In this document: positions 53,331-62,824 of the stretch, one piece after another | Numbering within the stretch: the first letter of the stretch is position 1 | How the letters are laid out: every line of letters starts with the position of its first letter | Assembly (NCBI GenBank): GCA_963703075.1 | Contig: OY969786.1 | Span: 1,054,001-1,118,000, forward strand | Length of the DNA stretch: 64,000 bases | DNA from: Korobacter sp963703075 | GTDB taxonomy: Bacteria > Acidobacteriota > Terriglobia > Terriglobales > Acidobacteriaceae | Direction of reading: 5' to 3' | Translations under genes and position numbers: made by a program | Notes under the pieces: generated by a model | Databases searched by the model: none | What the model was told of the DNA's origin: nothing | What the model saw: the letters and a program-made list of their open reading frames with translations, nothing else

Positions 53331-54110
53331 CTAATCGTGCAGCACGACACTCACCAGCGAGCTGTGGACGTGCATGCCTCCGCCGTTGTAGTCGATGAAC
53401 CCAAGTTCCCGGAAGCGGTTCAGGAAGAAACTAACGCGAGAGCGGGTGGTGCCAATCATTTCAGCAAGGGTTTCCTGGCTCATCTTGGCGATGACCGGAA
53501 TCGGCTTCGATTCCTGTCCAAAGTGCGCCAGCAGCAGGAGAAGCCGCGCGAGCCGCTTTTCGCTCGAATTAAAGAGATGGTCCACTAAATCCGCTTCCAT
53601 GCGAATATTGCGTGCCAGCAGGTAGGTGAGAAAGCGAGCCGCAAACTCCGGTTCGCGATGGAGCATTCCTAACATCACCGTTTTCTCCACCCGCAGAACG
53701 GTGCATCGCTGAATCGAGTTCGCCGTGGACATGCGGAGCGGCTGGCCGGCCAGACACCCCTCCCCAAAGAAACTCGTTTCCGGCAGGATGGCAACCACAG
53801 CCTCTTTTCCACGCTTGGAAACAACCGTGAGCTTGACCTTGCCGCTCTGGATGTAGAACACCGCGTCGGCCGGATCTCCCTGGGAAAAGATGGAGGCGCC
53901 TGTCGGGTACTCTCGTTTGGTTTCGCCGCTGGCAAATTTGCTCAGAAAGACGTGAGGGTCGAACGCCATTGCAGAGGCAGACAGAGATTGCGTAGCGATG
54001 CCAGTTGGATTGGACACGGCACGAGAAATCGCCGGACGGGCGGAAGGTTTACGGCGTGCGGGAGCCTTCATCGTACGTTTTTTCGTCACTCCAGGACGTC
54101 TCACCGGCAC
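53331..54110 (-). CDS. Crp/Fnr-family transcriptional regulator
   Basis: A 259-residue product with an unusual Arg/Lys/Pro/Ala-rich N-terminal extension (first 45 residues, RRPGVTKKRTMKAPARRKPSARPA). The cyclic-nucleotide-binding-like domain (about 55-165: GASIFSQGDPADAVFYIQSGKVKLTVVSKRGKEAVVAILPETSFFGEGCL) is followed by the HTH MSQETLAEMIGTTRSRVSFFLNRFRELGFI. The effector pocket lacks the typical CRP cAMP Arg-Ser pair, so the ligand is unknown; Cys spacing for an Fe-S cluster as in Fnr is absent. A possible start is the internal ATG after the basic stretch (MAFDPHVF). Confidence 0.9.
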   Translation of the reverse strand: MPVRRPGVTKKRTMKAPARRKPSARPAISRAVSNPTGIATQSLSASAMAFDPHVFLSKFASGETKREYPTGASIFSQGDPADAVFYIQSGKVKLTVVSKRGKEAVVAILPETSFFGEGCLAGQPLRMSTANSIQRCTVLRVEKTVMLGMLHREPEFAARFLTYLLARNIRMEADLVDHLFNSSEKRLARLLLLLAHFGQESKPIPVIAKMSQETLAEMIGTTRSRVSFFLNRFRELGFIDYNGGGMHVHSSLVSVVLHD

Positions 54111-54319
54111 GAAAAACTCCTAACACTGCAATTTCCGATCAAAACCGCCATAGTGAAGCATTATAGCTTCGCCGGCAGGCGAGTGATATGAACGGGCTGA
54201 TCAATTCTGACCAGACGCAGATCGCGTGGCGGCTCGAAAATAGGCGGACGCGGCCAGAAATGCGACGGACTCGATCCATCGGCGCATGATGACGAAGGGC
54301 TGCTAAAAGGAGCTGCCAC

Positions 54320-54550
54320 TTGCCGTACAAATTCGCTACGAATGCCAGCCAATCCGCGCCCCGCCTTGCTCCGTCGAGCGAACAGCGCTCGGATCCGCGA
54401 GGACGTCCGACGCAGGTTGAAGCGCTGATCGCGTTGCGCGCGTACGAGCTCTATCTGGGCCGCGGATGTGATCCCGGAGGTGCGTTGGACGACTGGTTGC
54501 GCGCGGAGCAGGAATTGATGCAGCCGCGCATTCACAATCTGCCGATGTAG
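54320..54550 (+). CDS. DUF2934 domain protein
   Basis: A 76-residue product from TTG 54320, supported by AAGGAG just upstream. The C-terminal half holds the DUF2934 motif: ALRAYELYLGRGCDPGGALDDWLRAEQELM. It is a small helical protein of unknown function that is common in soil Proteobacteria and Acidobacteriota. The N terminus is Pro/Ser-rich. Isolated gene. Confidence 0.75.
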   Translation: MPYKFATNASQSAPRLAPSSEQRSDPRGRPTQVEALIALRAYELYLGRGCDPGGALDDWLRAEQELMQPRIHNLPM

Positions 54551-54938
54551 TTTCGTCCGCTCGCATTTGCCGAGTTCTTCCCCCGGGCTTGCCCTGCCGA
54601 CCTGCCCTTGCGCCTGCCCGGATGGGTGGTCTCTTTTGACCATCCATACACGCCCGAAGAGCAGAACATAGAGCTACGAGGGACGTCATGCAAAGCGAGA
54701 GGCCACGGCTTACTTCCGACACATTTTTCAGCGGCTTTCCATCTGTCCGATGTGCAAATTCCCTGTGCGGTAGAAGCTGGTGAGCGGCGTGCCACTTGAA
54801 ACCGCATCGGCGCGATTTCGCCTATTGATGGACCCACGATAACTTCTCACACCCCGGAATACGCGTTCGCACCCAGGGAACCTCCGGCGTCCGCCTTTAC
54901 AAAAGAGCACACCCCGGTGCCAAACCCAGGAGATAAGA
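54551..54938. other. Intergenic stretch before the GT4/GH130 pair
   Basis: About 390 bases. No gene with a ribosome site is seen; an open frame of 63 codons (54608-54799) starts at TTG and has no recognisable domain. Promoter of the downstream operon expected near 54850-54930, and AGGAG precedes ATG 54939. Confidence 0.4.
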
Positions 54939-57368
54939 ATGCCGTTACAAGAAAATATATCGACGAGAGGCCCGCTGGCGCGGCTGAAGGTGCGCGCACT
55001 CGTCCTCGAAGAAAAGCTCACGTCGACCCTGCGGCTGCAGCCGAATGCAGCCCTCCCGAGCCGGATCGCGGTGATTGGAAATTACTTTCCGCGGCAATGC
55101 GGAATAGCCACCTTCACCACGGATCTGTGCGATGCAATCGGTGGCGAGTACGCCTCGGCGCAGTTGTTAGCTGTGCCCGTGAATGACACAGGGTCGGCCT
55201 ACAACTACCCGGCGCGGGTTCGTTTTGAACTCATGGAAGGCGATCCCTCCACTTACGACGATGCCGCAGACTTTTTGAACTTCAGCAATGTTGACCTGGT
55301 CTCACTGCAGCACGAGTACGGCATTTTTGGCGGGCCGGCCGGCAGCCATATCGTGAGGCTGCTGCGTCGCCTGAAGATGCCGGTCGTGACAACCCTGCAC
55401 ACCGTACTTTCCGAACCAGACCCGAATCAGCGCATGGTGATGGAGGAGATTGCCGCGCTGTCGGACCGCTTAGTCGTGATGAGCGAACACTCGTCAGGGA
55501 TTTTGCAGAAGGTGTTCCACGTTCCCGAGAGCAAAATCGACCTGATCCCTCATGGCGTTCCCGACCTACCGTTCGGAGATCCGAATTTCTACAAAGATTC
55601 TTCGGGCACAGAAGGGAAGACGGTGTTACTTACCTTCGGACTGCTCTCGCCGAACAAGGGAATCGAGAACGTAATCGAGGCGCTGCCGCGAATCATTGCC
55701 GAACATCCAGAAACGGTTTATGTGGTGGCGGGCGCCACTCACCCGCATATCCGCCGGCGTGAAGGCGACAAATATCGACTGCAACTACAGGCCTTGGCGA
55801 GAAAACTCGGGGTAGAGCGAAACGTCATCTTCCACAATCGCTTTGTTACCCCGGAAGAGATGGCGCAGTTCGTCGGATCCGCCGACATTTACATCACGCC
55901 TTACCGCCAGGAAGCACAAGCGGTCTCCGGAACATTGGCCTACGCGTTGGGCGCAGGGAAGGCGATCATCTCGACGCCTTACTGGCACGCGGCGGAATTG
56001 CTGGACGATGGCCGCGGCGTGCTCGTCCCCTTCAACGACTCTAGCGCGCTGGCCGATGCAGCCATCAACCTGCTCGATAACGAAGCGGCGCGACATGCGA
56101 TGCGAAAACGCGCTTACCTGTATGCGCGCGACACAGTGTGGAGCCATACAGCCCAGTCGTATATGAGTGCGTTCGTTCATGCTCGTTCCGACCGCATGCG
56201 ATCTCCGCGGATTTCGTACTCAGATTTGAATACCGAACGAGTGCTCGATCGCCTGCCCGCCATCAAGCTCGACCACCTTTATCGCATGACCGATCATACG
56301 GGCCTGCTCCAGCACGCGGTCTACTCGGTACCGAATTATTCGGAAGGTTACACGACCGACGACAATGCACGCGCTTTGATCGCCGCTATCCTGATGGAGC
56401 AGTTGGGAGTGACGGCCGCTTCGGAATCAGCCAAGCTGGCATCCTGCTACCTGGCATTTCTCTGGCACGCCTTCAATCCGGCGACTGGCCGTTTCAGGAA
56501 CTTCCTTAGTTACGAACGACAATGGCACGAAGCCGAGGGATCGGAAGACAGCCATGGGCGCGCGCTTTGGGGTTTGGGAACGGTGCTGGGAAGATCGACG
56601 TCGCCCGGCTTGCGAGGCACGGCGGCACGACTCTTCGAATCGGCACTCCCGGCGATCGGCACATTTCGTAGTCCGCGGGCGTGGGCCTTCGCGGCTTTGG
56701 GATTGCAGGAATATCTCGACAGCTTTCCTGGAGACCGGGCGGCGCTGCAGATTCGTGATGAGATGGCGCACCGCTTACTCGACAGCTATACGTCGACCCG
56801 TTCAGCGGGCTGGAACTGGTATGAAGACGTCCTTGCTTATTCGAACGGGAGGCTGCCACAAGCTCTTATCTCCTGCGGTTCACGCACCGGGGACGCCGCC
56901 ATGCTTGCGGCCGGCATCGAGTCGTTGGAATGGTTCCTTGATAACCAGCGTTGCGAAACGAAGGGACACTTTGTGCCCATCGGATCGCAGGGTTTCTATC
57001 GCCGGGGTGGAGAGAAAGCTCGCTTCGACCAGCAGCCCGTAGAGGCGGGGGGCACGGTTTCGGCGTGTTTAGAGGCCTTCCGTGCAACTGGCGAGGAGCG
57101 TTGGCTGAAGTCGGCCTGGTCGGCCTTCAACTGGTTCCTGGGCGACAACGATCTGCAGATCGTTCTCTACGATTCGAGCACCGGCGGCTGTCGCGACGGA
57201 CTGCATCCGGATCGCGCCAATGAAAACCAGGGCGCCGAATCGACACTCGCATTCATGATGGCGCTGCTTGAAATGCGTCTCCAAGAAGAAGCAGGACTGC
57301 CGAAAGCGATGCACGAGATGCTCACCAGTGCAGCCGCTTCCCACAGCTCCAACCCGAGGACACAATGA
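54939..57368 (+). CDS. GT4 glycosyltransferase fused to an alpha/alpha-toroid domain
   Basis: An 809-residue protein. Residues about 40-415 are a GT-B glycosyltransferase family 4 domain: IAVIGNYFPRQCGIATFTTDLC, VSLQHEYGIFGGPAGSHI, LTFGLLSPNKGIENVIEALPRI and the C-terminal donor site YRQEAQAVSGTLAYALGAGKAIIST. Residues about 430-790 form a helical-toroid region with VPNYSEGYTTDDNARALIAAILMEQL, NWYEDVLAYSNGRLPQALI and GGEKARFDQQPVEAGGTV, resembling alpha/alpha-barrel phosphorylase- or glycosidase-like domains. The stop overlaps the start of a GH130 gene (ATGA), so both products are made together. Mannan-type chemistry is the likely theme. Confidence 0.85.
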   Translation: MPLQENISTRGPLARLKVRALVLEEKLTSTLRLQPNAALPSRIAVIGNYFPRQCGIATFTTDLCDAIGGEYASAQLLAVPVNDTGSAYNYPARVRFELMEGDPSTYDDAADFLNFSNVDLVSLQHEYGIFGGPAGSHIVRLLRRLKMPVVTTLHTVLSEPDPNQRMVMEEIAALSDRLVVMSEHSSGILQKVFHVPESKIDLIPHGVPDLPFGDPNFYKDSSGTEGKTVLLTFGLLSPNKGIENVIEALPRIIAEHPETVYVVAGATHPHIRRREGDKYRLQLQALARKLGVERNVIFHNRFVTPEEMAQFVGSADIYITPYRQEAQAVSGTLAYALGAGKAIISTPYWHAAELLDDGRGVLVPFNDSSALADAAINLLDNEAARHAMRKRAYLYARDTVWSHTAQSYMSAFVHARSDRMRSPRISYSDLNTERVLDRLPAIKLDHLYRMTDHTGLLQHAVYSVPNYSEGYTTDDNARALIAAILMEQLGVTAASESAKLASCYLAFLWHAFNPATGRFRNFLSYERQWHEAEGSEDSHGRALWGLGTVLGRSTSPGLRGTAARLFESALPAIGTFRSPRAWAFAALGLQEYLDSFPGDRAALQIRDEMAHRLLDSYTSTRSAGWNWYEDVLAYSNGRLPQALISCGSRTGDAAMLAAGIESLEWFLDNQRCETKGHFVPIGSQGFYRRGGEKARFDQQPVEAGGTVSACLEAFRATGEERWLKSAWSAFNWFLGDNDLQIVLYDSSTGGCRDGLHPDRANENQGAESTLAFMMALLEMRLQEEAGLPKAMHEMLTSAAASHSSNPRTQ

Positions 57369-58366
57369 CCAGACAGCCGAATCCTAACCAGACGCTTCTC
57401 CATCGCCATCCTTCGAATCCCATTCTGACCGGGAGGGACTGGCCCTATCCGATCAACAGTGTCTTCAACGCCGGCGCAACCCGACTGGAGGACGGCTCAA
57501 CCTTGCTGCTATGTCGCGTAGAAGACCGGCGAGGCCTCTCGCATCTATGTGCCGCACGTTCCGTGAATGGCGTGGATGCCTGGAAAGTGGATCCGACCCC
57601 AACCCTGATGCCGTCGCCGGATGAATTTCCTGAGGAACTCTGGGGCATCGAGGACCCCCGTATCACTTTTGTTCCCGAGCTGAAGCAATACGTCGTTACC
57701 TATACCTCGTATTCGCGCGGAGGTCCGGGAGTTTCCCTCGCGCTCACCAAAGATTTCCGTACCTTTGAGCGGTATGGCGTGATCATGCCGCCGGACGACA
57801 AAGATTCCGCGTTATTCCCACGCAGGATCAATGGCTATTGGGCGTTGATCCATCGGCCGATGACGCCGCTGGGCGCACATATGTGGATTTCCTACTCGCC
57901 CGACCTGCACCATTGGGGACGTCATCGCATGATCCTGGAAGCAAGGCGCGGGGCGTGGTGGGATGCCAACAAGATCGGTCTTTCTCCGCCGCCCATCGAA
58001 ACGCCGCGAGGATGGCTGGTGCTTTACCACGGAGTCCGGCACACGCCATCAGGCTGCTTATACAGGCTGGGACTTGCCCTGTTCGACCTGGAAAATCCGG
58101 AGAAGTGCTTGCGCAGAGGAGATTCGTGGATCTTCGCCCCCGAGGCTGATTACGAGCGGAACGGCGACGTAGCCGACGTTGTGTTCCCATGCGGATACAC
58201 CATGAACCCCGATGGAGACACCCTTAACATCTATTACGGAGCGGCTGATTCCTCGATCGCATTGGCGCACGCGAGTGTGCGTGACTTGTTGGAGTGGCTG
58301 GACGCGAACGGCAGCACGGACCGCGGCATTGCGGACAGGCGCGTTGCGCAGCCCGTCACTGCGTAA
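57365..58366 (+). CDS. GH130-family beta-mannoside phosphorylase-like protein
   Basis: A 333-residue five-bladed beta-propeller of GH130: HRHPSNPILTGRDWPYPINSVFNAGATRLEDGSTLLLCRVEDRRG, then WGIEDPRITF (catalytic Asp in EDPR), DKDSALFPRRINGYWALIHRP, and WWDANKIGLSPPPIETPRGWLVLYHGVRH. GH130 enzymes phosphorolyse beta-mannosidic links (beta-1,4 or beta-1,2) or hydrolyse them. Start ATG 57365 overlaps the GT4 stop, which points to a joint pathway in which one makes and the other breaks a mannoside, or both act on the same oligosaccharide. Substrate linkage cannot be told from sequence alone. Confidence 0.9.
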   Translation: MTRQPNPNQTLLHRHPSNPILTGRDWPYPINSVFNAGATRLEDGSTLLLCRVEDRRGLSHLCAARSVNGVDAWKVDPTPTLMPSPDEFPEELWGIEDPRITFVPELKQYVVTYTSYSRGGPGVSLALTKDFRTFERYGVIMPPDDKDSALFPRRINGYWALIHRPMTPLGAHMWISYSPDLHHWGRHRMILEARRGAWWDANKIGLSPPPIETPRGWLVLYHGVRHTPSGCLYRLGLALFDLENPEKCLRRGDSWIFAPEADYERNGDVADVVFPCGYTMNPDGDTLNIYYGAADSSIALAHASVRDLLEWLDANGSTDRGIADRRVAQPVTA

Positions 58367-58383
58367 GGACGACGAGCAGCAGC

Positions 58384-59241
58384 CTACTTGTTGCTGGATG
58401 AGGAGTGCGACTCCGAAGCGGTGCGCCGCGAAGGGTCGCAATAACCCTTGCCCTTCAGACAGGCTTCATCGTTCCGTTTGCGTTCTGTGTCGGCGAGCAT
58501 CTTCAACTCCGCGGTATCGAGCTTCGCGTAGTCGCACGTATCGATGCCATCTTTGCAGGAAGACAGGTTGCGTTGGTGTTCGGCCGTCACGATCTGGTCT
58601 CGTTCCGCGGGGGTGAGTAGGGAAGCGTCACACTGGTCCCAGCCATTCTCGCAGTATTGCAGGTTGCGCTCCTCCCCAGCGGCTTTGACGGTTTTCGATT
58701 CCGTCTGGCTGAGCTTTGTAGGATCGCAGACGGCGACGTTGTCCTTGCAATTGGCCAGGTTGAGCTGCCGCAAACCTTCGTCGACCGCGGATGCTTCTGC
58801 CGTGGTGAGGAGCGAGCGGTCGCAGGATCCGACTGCGTTCTTACAATCGTCCACTTTTCTTAAATGCTGGGCTTGCGCCACGTCGCGCGCTTCAGACTGG
58901 GTCAGCTTCGACGGATCGCAGGAGGTCATGCCGTCAGTACAATCGACGACATTGCGCTGATGGTTGGCAACCGCCAGGGCGGTCACTTCGGGCGGAGTGA
59001 GCTTCGAAGGGTCGCATGAATCGAATTGCAGCCGGCAATCGGAAACATTGCGCGCGCGAGCCGCAACCGCCACGGCGTTCACGTCCGCCTCGTTCAGCTT
59101 GGTGCGATCGCAGGACTCCCGGCCATCTTTGCAATCGGCCAGGTTGCGGGTCGCATCCGACGATTGAGCGGAGAGAAGAACCGGACACAGCAGAAGAAAC
59201 CCAACCAAATATTTCAATGTGCCAGTTTTCACATCCGCCAC
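58384..59241 (-). CDS. Secreted protein with eight 32-residue Cys-containing repeats
   Basis: A 285-residue product, GTG start (59241), with a signal peptide (LVGFLLLCPVLLSAQ). From residue 34 the chain is eight consecutive units of exactly 32 residues (the last 28), starting at 34, 66, 98, 130, 162, 194, 226 and 258. The unit consensus is DCxxxxxxCDxxxLTxxE followed by about 10 helix-forming residues and RN. Each unit has one Cys pair spaced by six, probably one disulfide per repeat. Each repeat looks like a helix pair, comparable with TPR or Sel1/Hcp disulfide repeats but of different length. I do not recognise this family. A periplasmic or secreted binding solenoid is inferred. Confidence 0.7.
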   Translation of the reverse strand: MADVKTGTLKYLVGFLLLCPVLLSAQSSDATRNLADCKDGRESCDRTKLNEADVNAVAVAARARNVSDCRLQFDSCDPSKLTPPEVTALAVANHQRNVVDCTDGMTSCDPSKLTQSEARDVAQAQHLRKVDDCKNAVGSCDRSLLTTAEASAVDEGLRQLNLANCKDNVAVCDPTKLSQTESKTVKAAGEERNLQYCENGWDQCDASLLTPAERDQIVTAEHQRNLSSCKDGIDTCDYAKLDTAELKMLADTERKRNDEACLKGKGYCDPSRRTASESHSSSSNK

Positions 59242-59320
59242 CTTTCGTTTTGACCTCAGAATGGGCCTGCATCGAGCCCGTTGAGACCCAGCCGGGATCT
59301 TAACGGGATGTATCGATTGC

Positions 59321-60025
59321 TTACTTTGCTTCTGCGATATGCGACTGTTCGCCAGTCTCGGATACCGCTTTCAGGAATGCGCCCGCACTCTTTGGCGGGG
59401 TTACTTTGCCGGAAAGGATATTGCGGAATTTCATGTTCTTTCCGTAGATCGCCGCAGTCGAATCGTTGTCCTGCTGCACGACGGCGCCTTCCAGGGTGAG
59501 TCCCGCAAAGACACCTTTGGAGCGCGAGTAGGTCAAAGCTTCGGTGGTCATTTTCCAGTCTGTTCCGGCCGACGCGTGCCGTCCGACTGGGCCGGCGGCT
59601 ACCGATCCTTCGCCAGTAAGTTCAAACTTGCTGGAAAGCAGATTCTGGAACTCTTGATCGTTCATGATCACCATGACCAGGTCCACATCCTCGACGCCGA
59701 TCTGTAATCCCCAGCTTCCGCCGCCCACCGATACAAAGGCGGGAGCGCTCCAGCCGTGAGCGGTGCGGCAGGTTGCCACGCCACGCCCGTGTTTGCCGCC
59801 AAAAACGAAGCCACCTTTCACCAGGTCCGGCACCACGACGATGCACTTCGCGCTGTTCACCACTTCTTCCGGGACGCCCTTGTCGGGCGTTGTCATGATG
59901 GCGTGGAGGACTTCCACGGAGCGCTGCATGCGATCCACCGCATCTTCACGCGCCGACCCTGCCCATGCGAGCGTTCCAACCATGCCGACAAGACTCATCA
60001 AGAGAGCCGAGACTATCTTTTTCAT
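59321..60025 (-). CDS. Secreted SYLF-domain (lipid-binding) protein
   Basis: A 234-residue product from ATG 60025, with a signal peptide (VSALLMSLVGMVGTLAWA). The SYLF domain covers most of the rest: AKCIVVVPDLVKGGFVFGGKHGRGVATCR, WSAPAFVSVGGGSWGLQIGVEDVDLVMVI, and the C-terminal GVFAGLTLEGAVVQQDNDSTAAIYG. In eukaryotes the domain binds phosphoinositides; in bacteria it is a secreted envelope protein of unknown target. It is about 50 bases downstream of the tRNA locus on the other side of a gap. Confidence 0.9.
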   Translation of the reverse strand: MKKIVSALLMSLVGMVGTLAWAGSAREDAVDRMQRSVEVLHAIMTTPDKGVPEEVVNSAKCIVVVPDLVKGGFVFGGKHGRGVATCRTAHGWSAPAFVSVGGGSWGLQIGVEDVDLVMVIMNDQEFQNLLSSKFELTGEGSVAAGPVGRHASAGTDWKMTTEALTYSRSKGVFAGLTLEGAVVQQDNDSTAAIYGKNMKFRNILSGKVTPPKSAGAFLKAVSETGEQSHIAEAK

Positions 60026-60215
60026 AATGTTTCCTTGTGTGCAGCTAAGAGAAGACACCTTCAGGCGGGCTGACTTAGTTCAGAAACCCGAAAGAGAGAG
60101 CAGAGACGCTCTTCCCGACAATGATGATCGTCGATTGGGCGCTGAATAGCTGGTCTGAATAGCTCACATCCGCCGGGAGGAGGAGAGGAGGGATCAGGTT
60201 TCAAACGAGGTTAGA

Positions 60216-60291
<76 letters not shown>

Positions 60292-60455
60292 TCTGGAACT
60301 TTGCGGGTGCGCCAGCAGGTCGGTGTGACGTGGAGTGTCAGTTGCCCTTACTGTCGCGAGGGGCGATTGATCAGTTGCTGATCCTTGGCTGCCCTTCGTT
60401 TTCATTCTAAAGAACGAACGCCGATTCTGTCCAGCAAAGGAAGGGACAGAAAGCC

Positions 60456-62687
60456 TCAAGCGAGATTCATGCGGCGCAACAAGGCTTCGAAGCGGGGATG
60501 AGAGCGAAGATTCTTGAAGAGAAAGGAGCCTTTGATTCCGTAAATCGCGCCGGAGCGCTGCTCGAAGGCGCGTTCCAGCCAATCGATGGCGGCATCCGCT
60601 TCGCCGAGGCCGGCGTGTACATAGGCGAAGTGATAGGGAGAGACAAATTCGCGCGTAGCCCGGTTGTGGAGATCCGCAAGAATATTCCGCGCTCGTTCTA
60701 TATCACCGGTGAGAGCGCAAGCCTCGCCCAGTTGGGAGAGAAAGAGCGTGCTTCCGGGTGAGATTGCGACCGAGTGCTCGAGCGATGCAATGCCGGCCGC
60801 ACGATCGCCGTGGAAGATGAGGGCCCATCCGAGATTCGAATGGCAGCGCGGACGGCCCGGTTCATCGCGCACCCCGCGACGCGCATCGGCGAGTGCTTCG
60901 TCGATGCGTCCGGCGCGCAATAACATGGTCGTGACGTCCGACTGCACCACGAGCGGATCGAGTTCGTGGGCTCGCCGGACCTCGCGCAAGGCTTCGTCGT
61001 ACCGTTCGAGTGACGCGCAGAGCCAGCCATAGTGATCGTGTACCGCGGCACTTCCGGGGCTGAGTTCGATGGCCTTGAGGAACGATTGCTCCGCGCCTTT
61101 CCAATCGAAATCGAAGACAAAACGGATGAGGCCGGTGATTCCATGACTCTCCGCCAGCTCCGGTCCAAGCTGTAAGGCGCGCTCGGCGGCGCTTTTCGCC
61201 TGCCGGATCAAATCTTCCGTCGATTTTCCGCCGAAGCCCTCGATGCAGGTCTCGGCATGTGCCTCTGCGATGCTGGCCCAGGCAAGGGCAAAGCCGGGAT
61301 CAAGCGCCAGGGCAGCTTCGAAATCAACCAGGCAGAGGCGGAAGCCCTCCGCCGTGAACTGGTTCAGCCGGTTCCTGCCGCGGAGATAGAGCTCATACGC
61401 TTCGAGATCGTAGGTGGGGCGGCGTCCGACCCGGTTTCGTTCATCGCGCGAAAGTTCGGCGCGCAGCACGCCGGCAATCTTCAGGGCGACATCGGTCTGA
61501 ATGGCGAAGATGTCGGTGAGATCGCGATCGTAAGTGTCCGCCCAGATATGTTCGTCGGTCGCGGTGTCGATAAGTTGGGCGACGATGCGCACGCGATTGC
61601 CGGCGCGCCGCACGCTTCCTTCGAGCACGGTGGCTGCGCCGAGTCTCTCGCCAATCTCGCGCAAACTGCGATCCCGCTGTTTGAACGCCACCACCGAGCT
61701 CCGGGAAATCACCTTGAGCGAGCGGATCTTGGCGAGGTGAGCGATCACGTCTTCTGTGATTCCGTCGGCAAAAAACTCGTTTTCGGGATCGGCACTGAGA
61801 TTGAGAAAGGGAAGAACCGCAACAGACGCGGCGCGCGGTCCGCCAGCCGGAGCGGTCTTTGGGGAAGTGAGCGCCGCGAGCGCGAACTCGAGGTCGTGAG
61901 CAGATTGGAATCGGGCGGAAGCGCCCTTTTCAAGGCAATGCGCCACCAGGCGGTCAAAGCCCGACGGCAGTTCGTGGCGGCGACGGCTCGGGGCGGTTGG
62001 CGTATCGTGCAGAATGGCGGCCATGGTGTCAACCGCACCTTGCCGTTCGAACGGGCGCTCGCCGGTTGCCATTTCGTAAAGAACGCATCCGAAGGCGAAA
62101 ATGTCGGCACGGGTATCGGTGACTTCACCCCGTACTTGCTCAGGCGACATGTACCCGACGGTTCCGAGAATGGCGCCGGCGCGAGTGCCCGCCGACGTTA
62201 CATCTTCAGAGCTTGTTTCGGTGCGGCGAGCCAGGCCGAAATCCAACACCTTCACTCGCCCGTTGCGGGTTAACTTGATGTTCTGCGGCTTGAGGTCGCG
62301 GTGCACGATTCCTTGATCGTGGGCTTCCGCCAGCGCTTGCACAATCTGCAGGGAGAGCGATAGGCATTCCTCCATCGGTATGCCGCCTTGTTCGAGGCGC
62401 TCTGCCAGGGTGGGGCCCTCGACAAGTTCCATTACCAGCGCGCGAAATTCGCCGCTGGATTCGAAGCCGTACACCTGCGCGATGTTCGGGTGGTTGAGCG
62501 ACGCCAGCAAGCGGGCTTCGCGTTCGAAGCGCATCGTTCGTTCGACGTCTGCCACGAACGCCGGAGGGAGCACTTTTACGGCGACTTGCCGCTCTAACTG
62601 GAGATCTTTGGCACGATAGACCACGCCCATGCCGCCGTCGCCCAGCTTGGATACGATCTCGTAGTTGCCAAAGCGAGTGCCGATCAT
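60456..62687 (-). CDS. Ser/Thr protein kinase with TolB/FlgO-like and TPR domains
   Basis: A 743-residue protein. Hanks-type kinase in residues about 9-270: LGDGGMGVVYRAKD, Lys in VAVKVLPP, HRDLKPQNIKL, DFGLARR, GTVGYMSPEQVRGE. Then a segment typical of acidobacterial and planctomycete kinases, VAVLPFLNLSADPENEFFADGITEDVIAHLAKI (FlgO/TolB-like adenylate-cyclase-associated domain), and TPRs to the end (YELYLRGRNRLNQFTAEGF, AESHGITGLIRFVFDFDWKGAEQSFLKAIEL). No transmembrane segment is visible, so it is cytoplasmic. Substrates unknown. Monocistronic, divergent from the radical SAM gene. Confidence 0.92.
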   Translation of the reverse strand: MIGTRFGNYEIVSKLGDGGMGVVYRAKDLQLERQVAVKVLPPAFVADVERTMRFEREARLLASLNHPNIAQVYGFESSGEFRALVMELVEGPTLAERLEQGGIPMEECLSLSLQIVQALAEAHDQGIVHRDLKPQNIKLTRNGRVKVLDFGLARRTETSSEDVTSAGTRAGAILGTVGYMSPEQVRGEVTDTRADIFAFGCVLYEMATGERPFERQGAVDTMAAILHDTPTAPSRRRHELPSGFDRLVAHCLEKGASARFQSAHDLEFALAALTSPKTAPAGGPRAASVAVLPFLNLSADPENEFFADGITEDVIAHLAKIRSLKVISRSSVVAFKQRDRSLREIGERLGAATVLEGSVRRAGNRVRIVAQLIDTATDEHIWADTYDRDLTDIFAIQTDVALKIAGVLRAELSRDERNRVGRRPTYDLEAYELYLRGRNRLNQFTAEGFRLCLVDFEAALALDPGFALAWASIAEAHAETCIEGFGGKSTEDLIRQAKSAAERALQLGPELAESHGITGLIRFVFDFDWKGAEQSFLKAIELSPGSAAVHDHYGWLCASLERYDEALREVRRAHELDPLVVQSDVTTMLLRAGRIDEALADARRGVRDEPGRPRCHSNLGWALIFHGDRAAGIASLEHSVAISPGSTLFLSQLGEACALTGDIERARNILADLHNRATREFVSPYHFAYVHAGLGEADAAIDWLERAFEQRSGAIYGIKGSFLFKNLRSHPRFEALLRRMNLA

Positions 62688-62824
62688 GAAACGGTTGTCT
62701 CCGGGAACGGCGTTCGTTCGGCAACGCCGCCCTAATGAATGGACAGGATTTTAGTCTACGCGAATGGGCAGTTCCCGAAGTCGTGAAGGAGAACAGGGAA
62801 GTTGAAGGTGGCTTGCGCGTTGCT

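Noticed and set aside
61257..62273. 338-residue plus-strand open frame over the Ser/Thr kinase
   Set aside because: Antisense of an intact kinase; no recognisable domain.
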